This document shows, one piece after another, positions 1 through 7,072 of a stretch of DNA of 11,260 nt (position 1 is the first letter of the stretch; the number at the start of each line of letters is the position of its first letter). Source of the DNA: CAKZNE01 sp964485405 (lineage in GTDB: Bacteria; Bacteroidota; Bacteroidia; Flavobacteriales; Schleiferiaceae). The stretch is from NCBI GenBank assembly GCA_964485405.1, contig CAZAJG010000075.1, forward strand, positions 1 through 11,260, written 5' to 3'. The notes under the pieces are model-generated. The model was not told the origin of the DNA and did not search any database. It saw only the letters and a program-made list of their open reading frames with translations. The position numbers and the translations under genes are program-made.

Positions 1-12
1 AGCATTTTTTGA

Positions 13-666
13 GCCAATAGTTCTGCCTTTTCTCCAGATTCCCCTTTGGGTTTAGTTGCAGACATTACACTTTCTCCAAAAACACTTAGCCTCCAACCAG
101 CACTCCTTTATAGCAACAAAGGATTTGGAGTAGATTATGAAAAAATGTTGGATGAAAGCTTTGATGATTTAGGATTAGATATGGATGACTTTGAAGGATA
201 TGCTCGATTAAGTTATGGTTACATTGAAATTCCTATAAATCTGGTTTACAAAAGTGAAGGTTTACAAGTATCAGCAGGGCCTTATGTTGCAGTTGGGGTT
301 GGTGGCACCTTTAAGCATGATTTTACATTTGAGGTAGATGGAGAAGATTACGACAGCAATTTTTTCTTTGAAAAAGACTCTTATGCCTTAAAACCTGTTT
401 TTGGAAAGGTGAATGACGATGATTTTAAAAACTTTGTATTGGATGAAGATACCTATGACCTATTTAGAGCACTTGATTATGGACTTAACTTTGGTATTGG
501 TTATCAGGTAAATAATCTTCTGTTCAACATTGGCTATTCAATTGGGCTCAATAATCTTACACCTAATTTTGATGCAGATTCTTATGGTGTTGATGAAGAG
601 TTTACAGAAGGTGTCGTTCAAAAAAACCGCCTTTTTACTTTTTCCACATCTTACTTTTTTAATTAA
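13..666 (+). CDS. Outer-membrane beta-barrel protein (PorT-like), 5' end missing or disrupted
   Basis: This is the C-terminal part of a small outer-membrane barrel of the porin/PorT-like type common in Bacteroidota. The phrase LSLQPALLYSNKG near the left end matches the usual second-strand signature of this family. Alternating aromatic and glycine-rich strands follow (YGYIEIPINLVYK, VSAGPYVAVGVGG, LNFGIGYQVNNLLFNIGYS). The protein ends in TFSTSYFFN, an aromatic barrel C-terminus. Acidic loops (DGEDYDSN, DEDTYD) would face outward. The frame is open only from base 13, because a TGA sits at 10-12. No ATG occurs before 145, and the first possible start is a TTG at 46. Family resemblance reaches back to about base 25, so the first strand should lie upstream of the TGA. 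I therefore read this as a partial gene, perhaps broken by a nonsense change or a sequencing error. It belongs to a different transcription unit from the operon at 1164. Confidence 0.72.
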   Translation, partial: ANSSAFSPDSPLGLVADITLSPKTLSLQPALLYSNKGFGVDYEKMLDESFDDLGLDMDDFEGYARLSYGYIEIPINLVYKSEGLQVSAGPYVAVGVGGTFKHDFTFEVDGEDYDSNFFFEKDSYALKPVFGKVNDDDFKNFVLDEDTYDLFRALDYGLNFGIGYQVNNLLFNIGYSIGLNNLTPNFDADSYGVDEEFTEGVVQKNRLFTFSTSYFFN

Positions 667-747
667 CTCTTTTGATGCCTTAAATCGCCTTAAAAACGTT
701 CTTTTCATTCATAGTGTTACAAAGTAGTGATGGAAATTATAATATAT

Positions 748-770
748 GGCGCGCACTTGTAGTGCGTGTC
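748..770. repeat. REP-like palindromic hairpin
   Basis: A stem of ten pairs (748-757 with 761-770) closes a 3-base TGT loop. Its inner six pairs, CGCACT with AGTGCG, are perfect Watson-Crick, and the outer part includes two G-T pairs. It is clearly richer in GC than its surroundings. GC-rich hairpins of this wording are, to my recollection, dispersed between genes in Bacteroidota, in the manner of REP elements mobilised by RAYT/Y1 transposases; I cannot check copy number here. It may also act as a transcription or mRNA-stability barrier after the barrel gene, but it lacks a T tract. Confidence 0.55.
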
Positions 771-926
771 CATCTCCCTTCCCCTACCCAATCACAAAAC
801 CTATTCCATCCTCTCCTCTCCTGTAAGCATTCAGCTTCTTCCCCTTCACGCAAAACAAATATGCCCCTACCGAACTACACTAACTATCAAACACATAACT
901 AAAATTAACAAGAAAAAAACAATGAA

Positions 927-960
927 TTTCACACATTAAACGTTTTAGAATATATATTTG
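927..960 (+). promoter_or_regulatory. Candidate Bacteroidota-type promoter for the operon
   Basis: TATATTTG at 953-960 fits the Bacteroidota -7 consensus TAnnTTTG exactly. TTTC at 927-930 is one base off the -33 element TTTG, with 22 bases between the two, inside the usual spacing range. Transcription would start near 966-968 and give a leader of about 195 nt before the OmpH-like gene. The weak -33 element makes this a moderate call. Confidence 0.4.
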
Positions 961-980
961 TATCAGAGAGACTGACCAAA

Positions 981-1007
981 AAAGTGTTGTCGCAAAAAGC
1001 ACACTTT
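981..1007 (+). promoter_or_regulatory. Leader hairpin 1
   Basis: AAAGTGT (981-987) and ACACTTT (1001-1007) are perfect inverted repeats around a 13-base loop, shortly after the predicted transcription start. The loop begins TGTCGCAAAAA, which is nearly complementary to TTTTCGCGAC further down the leader (about 1120-1129), so a long-range pairing that competes with the hairpin is possible. The function is unknown. Confidence 0.35.
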
Positions 1008-1057
1008 CAATTTCTCAAAAACACCATATTTATTTAACATATTGGGAGGTATGTGAA

Positions 1058-1080
1058 AATGATCGGAAAATCAGATCATT
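1058..1080 (+). promoter_or_regulatory. Leader hairpin 2
   Basis: AATGATC (1058-1064) and GATCATT (1074-1080) form a perfect 7-bp inverted repeat around a 9-base loop, about 85 bases before the first gene of the operon. It could be an operator or a leader RNA hairpin. No T run follows, so it is not a standard terminator. Confidence 0.35.
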
Positions 1081-1163
1081 AGGAACAACTTATATAAGGG
1101 GGTAATTAAGCGGAAACATTTTCGCGACTATTATTTTAGGAATACCTCGTTTTATGCGTAAGA

Positions 1164-1688
1164 ATGAATACAACTACAAACAAACCTATGAGCATTAAAA
1201 GCATCGCGCTACAACTACTTTTTACCCTTGTTTTAGGAGGGGTTCTCTACGTAATTCTTAAACCAGCATCATCTCAAGAGAGTTTTTTTATTGACAACAC
1301 AGTAGTCCTAGCCCATTACGTTAAAGCAAAAGGCTACGACAAAGTTTTAGAATCCAAACAAGCCCAAATGAAAGCAGATATTGATTCGGCTTCCACTTAT
1401 TTAGCCAGTATCCAAGGGAGTAAGGTAGCGATAGATACAGTTAGAGCGGCAAAAGAAATGGCTCGAGTAAAGCAATTGCAACAACAATATCAAAATCATT
1501 TACAAGCCGAAGATCAAAGAATCTCGGCACAAGTAAGAGAAGAACTCAACCAATTGATTGAACAATTTGCTAAAAAAAGTAAGATGAAATTTCTACTTGG
1601 TGCTACCGGAGACGGCAATATATTATACGCACAGGAAGAAATGGACAAAACACAAGACTTGATTCAATACATCGATGAGAGCCTTTAA
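1164..1688 (+). CDS. OmpH/Skp-like protein with N-terminal membrane anchor
   Basis: A 174-residue protein of the OmpH/Skp family, periplasmic holdases that carry unfolded outer-membrane and secreted proteins. Residues 13-32 form one hydrophobic segment (IALQLLFTLVLGGVLYVIL) after a short polar start. No signal-peptidase site is obvious, so it is probably anchored in the inner membrane with the rest in the periplasm. FFIDNTVVLAHY matches the family's 'YVD-LL-Y' opening. Residues of about 55-135 are Gln/Lys/Glu-rich and helical, like the Skp tentacles. The C-terminal FLLGATGDGNILYAQ (about 143-157) is the hallmark 'LGATG-GNILYA' motif of Bacteroidota OmpH proteins. The ATG at 1164 has A-rich DNA before it and no clear Shine-Dalgarno site. 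Its last 14 bases overlap the lipoprotein gene, which implies translational coupling. Its position at the head of an RHS operon suggests a dedicated chaperone for the two giant proteins; that is inference. Confidence 0.85.
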   Translation: MNTTTNKPMSIKSIALQLLFTLVLGGVLYVILKPASSQESFFIDNTVVLAHYVKAKGYDKVLESKQAQMKADIDSASTYLASIQGSKVAIDTVRAAKEMARVKQLQQQYQNHLQAEDQRISAQVREELNQLIEQFAKKSKMKFLLGATGDGNILYAQEEMDKTQDLIQYIDESL

Positions 1689-2241
1689 GCACTACAGCAT
1701 AAAACGGGTTATTAGTGGCGCAAATGGCAAAGCCCTACTCTCTATGGTACTTCTTTGCATTGGCCTTATAGCATGTAAACCAGAGTTTAACACTACAGGC
1801 TTTATAGTGGCCGAAGAAGGAAATAAATCGAACAACTTTATTTCCAGTTTAAATAAGGACGACTTTAGCTTTAAAGCAAAGTATAAGAATGACCCCGAAT
1901 ATTACAGGGAAAACGAATTGGATTCTGTTCGAATATTCGTTTTTTCCATGAGCTATAAAGGGCGAGATCCGCTGGAGTATTTAGCTGGAAATCAACAAGA
2001 TTTTACCGATGCTTTGGAAAGGAACGCCTTTAACAAACAACAAAGCTTTGGAGCGATAAGTAATCAAGGAGATACCATATACCCGCTCTTAACTTCTGCC
2101 CCTAGAACCTACGGTATGGATGGTCAGTTTACCACCCTACTCTCTTTTCATCAAAGTATAGAAACACAGCAGCCTATTCGGCTCTTTTATAAAGATAAAG
2201 CTATAACGGCCCAACCCATATTATTTCAATTTAACCATTAA
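1675..2241 (+). CDS. Unrecognised lipoprotein of the RHS operon
   Basis: A 188-residue protein whose family I do not recognise. A basic start (KHYSIKR) and a hydrophobic stretch, LLSMVLLCIGLIAC, end in a lipobox with the acylated cysteine at about residue 34, so it should be a lipoprotein. CKPEFN follows the cysteine; it is not a strong match to the acidic surface-export signal of Bacteroidota lipoproteins, so the side of the membrane is uncertain. The mature part (about 155 residues) is polar and has no internal repeats or catalytic motif that I can name; it looks like a small beta-rich domain (RIFVFSMSYKG, IRLFYKDKA, PILFQFN). The ATG lies inside the upstream gene, and the stop is 9 bases before the first large RHS gene. 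Such tight packing suggests it works with that protein, for example as an assembly or anchoring partner. Confidence 0.75.
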   Translation: MRAFKHYSIKRVISGANGKALLSMVLLCIGLIACKPEFNTTGFIVAEEGNKSNNFISSLNKDDFSFKAKYKNDPEYYRENELDSVRIFVFSMSYKGRDPLEYLAGNQQDFTDALERNAFNKQQSFGAISNQGDTIYPLLTSAPRTYGMDGQFTTLLSFHQSIETQQPIRLFYKDKAITAQPILFQFNH

Positions 2242-2250
2242 TCTACCCAA

Positions 2251-5200
2251 ATGAAAACCAAAAAAACAACCAAAATTGTCGCCTGCTTACTGGCCTTAGT
2301 CTTTTTAAATAGTCTTCTCTTTCCTACGGTTTCCTATGCGTTGACGGGTGGGCCTTCTCAAGCTGAATTTCAAGGTTTTGAACCGATTGGAACTACGGAT
2401 ATGGTGAATTTATCTTCGGGGGATTTAGCTTATGGTATTCCAGNNNNNNNNNNTAGTTAATATACCTGGACCAAACGGTAGCTTCAGTCTTCCGTTATCT
2501 TATCATTCGGGTATAAAGCTAGAACAGGATGCCACCTGGGTAGGTTTAGGGTGGTCTTTAAACCCAGGAGTAATAAATAGAAAAGTATCTCAGTATCCTG
2601 ATGATTTTCATGGACAAACAATCTCAAACTCCATTCAAAATAGCGGTGGCCATGGCTTTGGGATTAATATACCTATTGTCTTTCAATACAATTGGGATTC
2701 TGAGCGCGGCAGTAGCGGTTCAGTAGGGTATTCCAATATCTTTAGAGTTGGTTTTGGAAGTAATAGTGGGTTTACAGCACTTGGAGTAACTGTAAACACG
2801 AATACAGGAAAAACTGAAGTAAACGGTTTGGGTGTTGGAATAGCTATTCTTTCTGCATACGGTATTGGATCTGGCGTTAACAGTGAGAACTCACTATTAG
2901 ATGCAATTGGAAGTAGTCTTGCGTCTCCACAAAGCATAATAACGAATGTAATGTCTGCTGGCGTTCAACTGGCTGTTGGTATTGCCAATAGCCGTACATC
3001 TACTGTAGGCGATTGGACTATTGACAATAATGATTACTTCTTTTTCAAATATAATAAATATTGGTTAGATCATACATCTACTGACTTAGCTTATGGAGCA
3101 CTATACTTGGGAGACGCTGAGAACAACAACAATCCAAATATGCACGCCTTAGCTACCCCAGGAAGCTTTCGATTAAGCTACAATAATGAACCTGCGGTCA
3201 GCAATATAAAGGCCTTCTCCAGCAGTGTTAACGGCACTAATCTAAAGGTAGTTAGCGATATGCATTTCGCAACGGATGATGGAGATTATGGCAACTCCAT
3301 TAATCCTGTAAGCATTGCTTATGATCAGTATCAAGTTTCTGGTCAAGGAATCTCGGGAAATATCAAGCCTTATAGACATGATGTTGGAAGTTTGGCTACC
3401 ACTAGGCAATTGGCTCCAAAAGGATTTGCATACAACCTTTTCCCTTTTTCTCCTTCTTTAGGCCTAGGAGAATCTGCAAAGACCAACTTTTACTACGATG
3501 GTGAGCTGGCAAACAACTATCAATATCATTTGTATGACGGAACTTTTGAAAATGGTATGGATTGGAACATTGTCAACAATACCATGCAAATTACTTACTT
3601 CGATGAAAAGCTAAATATTGATTTAGATGTTAAAAAGGAAGATGATCGAAACGATCTCTCTTTAAAAGACAATAGGCTCGCTCGCGGTAAACATATTTCC
3701 TGGTTTTCAAATCAGGAAATTATATCAGGAATCGCGGAAGCTGCGGGTTTTATGGACGCAGGGATAGATAGATCTAGCCTACCAGCACATGGAATTGGTG
3801 GCTTTATGGTGATAAATAATGATGGTGCAACCCATCATTATTCAATACCCGTTTACAATTCAAGTTATTATACAAAGTCTCAACAACAAAGCGCTAGCGA
3901 CTATTCTTCACTCACCATGAATGGGGATTATGCGACCAATTGGCTACTAACCGCCATAACAGCTTCTGATTTTGTTGATCGGAGCTCTGTAGGTACAACC
4001 GGAGAGCTTGATAAAACAGATTTTGGATATTGGGTTAAATTTGATTATGGAAAATTTTCATCTAATTACAGGTGGAGAACCCCTTACCTTTCTGGTAGCC
4101 TTACCAAAAGCGAAGAATCGAATGCAGGTGGATCTTACTCAGAAGGAACTAAAGAAACTTACTATCTAAATACAATATCAACCGCAACGCATACGGCACT
4201 TTTCGTTAAAGAAGTAAGAGTGGATAATAGAGGAGCATACTCTAGTTCTACAAATCCTGCATCATCACTGGTGTTAGAAGAAATCATTCTTCTTAATAAT
4301 TCAGACTATGAAGAATTAACCAACTCCACAGCTTCAGGAGGTCTAGGCTTTAGTGCAGCTTCAGGCGATGATCCAGGAGGATTAATAGACAGTAACATTG
4401 ATGATCTAGACCAAGTAATTGATGTATATGATATTAGTTCAGATGGTAGTTCTCAAACCACAATTCGAACCTTTCTTGATCAACATCAATTAAACAAAAC
4501 CAAACTTAACTACAATCATTCGCTTTGCTCTGGCACTCTCAATTCGTTTATTGGCTCCGTAAATCGTCCATCACACACAACAGGTGGAAACGTTGGTAAA
4601 CTAACCCTTACCAGTATCGAAGTTTTAGGCAGAAACAATAACAAACTTTTACCCGATTATGATTTTACCTACTCCACAAATAATCCATCATATGGCCAAC
4701 ATAAATGGGATGGTTGGGGAATGTATGCAGATGATGCAACGAGTGATTACGATTCGCATTACACCTCTTCCACTGCAGATAATTGGCATCTAACCGATAT
4801 AGATCTACCCACGGGCGCAGTAATGAGTATAGAATACGAAAGAGATCATTATGGCTCAATTAGTGGCGAAAAGCCAAAGCTTACTTTTAAAGGAAGTACT
4901 ATAACTTCAACTAATGGGACTCTGGTAATGCCAGTTCTTGAATCTGTTAATGTGACTAATCAAGGACTTTATATAGGCCAANNNNNNNNNNNNNNNCTGT
5001 TCAAGGTGGTCATGTTTATATAGACGGGCAAATTAACGTCAGTATCTCGGCAATATCTAGCCAACAAATTACAGTTTCAGGAATTACCATGGGCCAAGGT
5101 GTTATGGAAATTGAAATCAAGAATACTCGTCTCGATTGTTTAACAAAACCAGGTGGCGATGTTAGAGTATCAGAAATTTCTATTACAGATGAGTTCAATC

Positions 5201-7050
5201 GCAGCGAGGGTACAAAGTACATTTATACCAAAGACGGAACAATAGACGGTTTAAGCTCAGGTGTTGTATCTGCAGAACCTCAATTTGTTAGAGACGTAGA
5301 CGATATACCTAACTATCAAAAATACTATGACTACCCCTCTACCGGTGTTATTTACAGTAAAGTAACTATGCTCAACAATTATCAATCTGCGACCGAATAC
5401 TTGGGAAGTTCGGTTTATGAGTTTATTACTCCGCATAAGGATATGGTTAACTTAACCAAAACACCTGTGAAGGAGGCAGACCCAAACATAATGTCAGGTA
5501 AGGACGAATATGCACGATCCTACGATTTTAAAATTGATATCCAAACCTCTGGAATTGGTCAGTTAAAATCTGTTTCCCACTATAACCAAATCAACGAATT
5601 TGAAAGTAGCGTTGAATATGAGTACGCGGATAACGTTTACAGTAAACCCTACGGAGACTTAGGCTTTTACACAGAGGGTAATGTACTTACAGATTTCACG
5701 TATAAAGAAGAAAACAACGAAATTGACGACAGAAGGTGGCATTTTTATCGAACTACAAAAAATCACTTTCCTACCATTCCTCAAGCGGTTACTTTCAAGG
5801 ACAACTACTCCGAAAAAAGAGTAGAAAATACAGCTTACAGCCCAATTACAGGAACGGTTTTGGAAACCGAATACTACGATGCTTGGGGTGCTAAGTACAG
5901 AACTAAAAACGTACCAGCCTATACTTTACCTGAGTATTCAGATATGGGCTCTAAAACAGCTAATAGCTCTAATAAAAACATGCTCAGTCAATCGGCAGGA
6001 GAGTATTTATATACCTATAATGAAGATGGCTCCGAAGACCTGGTAAGCGCCAGCGTTACTACCTGGAATAAGGATTGGACTTATCGAGAACTATCCACCT
6101 CCGGAACAACCAGCAATTATGCAGATGTAAGCTATACCAATGAAGTATACCGGAGTCATAAAAATTACGCTTGGAAAAGCGAATTAAATGATGATGGAAC
6201 CTATGCCTCCTTCACCGATTTTGATCACAACACTTCCGCAAACAATGCGGGTTGGGAGAAAATATCCGAGGTAACGCTTTACGATCATTATTCCAGAGCT
6301 TTAGAGAGTGAAGATATAAACGGAGATAAAGCCGCTACCAAATACGATGTAAGCGGACAGTTTAATTTACTCTCCTCAGCCAATGCCGATTACCAAGAGA
6401 TTTTCTTTAGTGGTTTTGAATTAGATCCGGTAAACAACTTACTATCGGATAACCTCTACTTCAATAACTCCTCTTCCGCTATTTCTACAGATTATGCCCA
6501 TACCGGAGCAAGCAGCTTAAAACTAAGCGGTGCAGAAGGCCCTTATGCCAACATGGATATCAGCAATCACGAAACCTTTATCGTTTCCGCTTGGGTACAC
6601 ACCTCCAACTGGACAGATGCTACTTTGCTGGCAAAGTTTTACGCCAACGAAAATCCAACCCCGATCAACAGTGTTCAAGCATCCGGTGTATCTGCTCAAA
6701 AATTTAAAGCCGGAGATTGGTATTTACTCTATATGGAAATTCCACTGGGCAGCCACAGCACAGCGGATAGAATGGTGGTATCTGTAGAAAACAGCAACAC
6801 CAACACCCCAATTTATGTAGACGACTTTAAGCTCACCCCTTTTGAGAGCGCAGGCGGCTGTAACGTATACGACCCGGAAACGTTTAAAGTAGCCGCCATT
6901 TTAGACGATCAACATCTAGCCACAGCTTATGAGTATGACGACAATGGCATCCTGAAAACCGTAAAACAAGAAGTGATAGACACCCCAACGCTAAGTGGTG
7001 GCTTTAAAACGGTAAAAGAATACTTCTACAACTACGGAAAAAACAACTAA
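2251..7050 (+). CDS. Secreted RHS/SpvB-like giant protein, first half of a two-gene RHS pair (two assembly gaps)
   Basis: One gene of about 1,590 residues, split on paper by N runs at 2444-2453 and 4982-4996. It starts with a signal peptide (MKTKKTTK, then a hydrophobic core ending FPTVSYA). The opening GGPSQAEFQGFEPIGTTDMV, the GDLAYGIP segment and SYHSGI..WVGLGWSLNPG is the Bacteroidota version of the SpvB/TcB entry domain. The middle carries other family phrases: YATNWLLTAI, DFGYWVKFDYGKF, YRWRTPY (about 3930-4090), KWDGWGMY and LPTGAVMSIEYERDHYG (about 4705-4855). From about 6400 to 6860 there is a jelly-roll, carbohydrate-binding-like module (SGFE at its start, SLKLSG, FIVSAWV, IYVDDFKLTP at its end). 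A last YD-type strand, YEYDDNGILKTVKQE, precedes the stop. Frames: 2251-2443, then 2456-4981, then 4999-7050. The likely role is the first part of a beta-cocoon shell, exported across the inner membrane by Sec. No enzyme motif is visible. Confidence 0.85.
2444..2453. other. Assembly gap of 10 N inside the first RHS gene
   Basis: Ten N separate GGTATTCCAG from TAGTTAATATACC. If they are simply removed, the frame runs through as IPVVNIPGPNG, the expected family wording at this place. The real gap length must be a multiple of three, and zero fits best. Confidence 0.8.
4982..4996. other. Assembly gap of 15 N inside the first RHS gene
   Basis: Fifteen N separate NQGLYIGQ from VQGGHVYIDGQ. As written, the frame breaks and hits TAG shortly afterwards. 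The downstream frame (codons from 4999) is clearly the same protein, so the true gap length must be 1 more than a multiple of three (1, 13, 16 and so on). Confidence 0.75.
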
Positions 7051-7072
7051 CCAACCCTAAAGAAACGTTTTA

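Larger units (their letters stand above)
667..1163. other. Non-coding region between barrel gene and RHS operon
   Basis: I see no convincing gene in this stretch. It holds two direct copies of GCCTTAAA just after the barrel gene, a REP-like hairpin at 748-770, a pyrimidine-rich tract on the + strand (about 771-835), a candidate promoter around 927-960, and a leader with two perfect 7-bp hairpins (981-1007 and 1058-1080). There is no clear intrinsic terminator (stem followed by a T run) for the barrel gene. A 14-codon frame beginning at 1154 overlaps the start of the next gene and is probably chance. Confidence 0.6.

Noticed and set aside
530..727. 65-codon + strand frame overlapping the end of the barrel gene
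   Set aside because: It is an out-of-frame shadow of the barrel coding sequence with no family features.
714..902. 62-codon + strand frame between the barrel gene and the operon
   Set aside because: It starts at GTG, runs through the REP-like hairpin and a pyrimidine tract, and has no domain, secretion or coupling signal.
1154..1198. 14-codon leader peptide starting at ATG 1154
   Set aside because: It overlaps the OmpH-like start, has no regulatory codon run and no attenuator downstream; it is most likely chance.
2683..2937. Minus-strand frames inside the first RHS gene (also 4665-4859 and 5016-5222)
   Set aside because: All lie opposite well-supported RHS coding sequence and show no recognisable protein features.
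2432..5023. A separate gene starting at ATG 2432
   Set aside because: That start is an artefact of the 10-N run. Joining the flanks extends the signal-peptide gene from 2251 straight through, with the expected family sequence.
6530..6787. 85-codon + strand frame inside the first RHS gene
   Set aside because: It is an out-of-frame shadow within the jelly-roll module, whose own frame is strongly supported.
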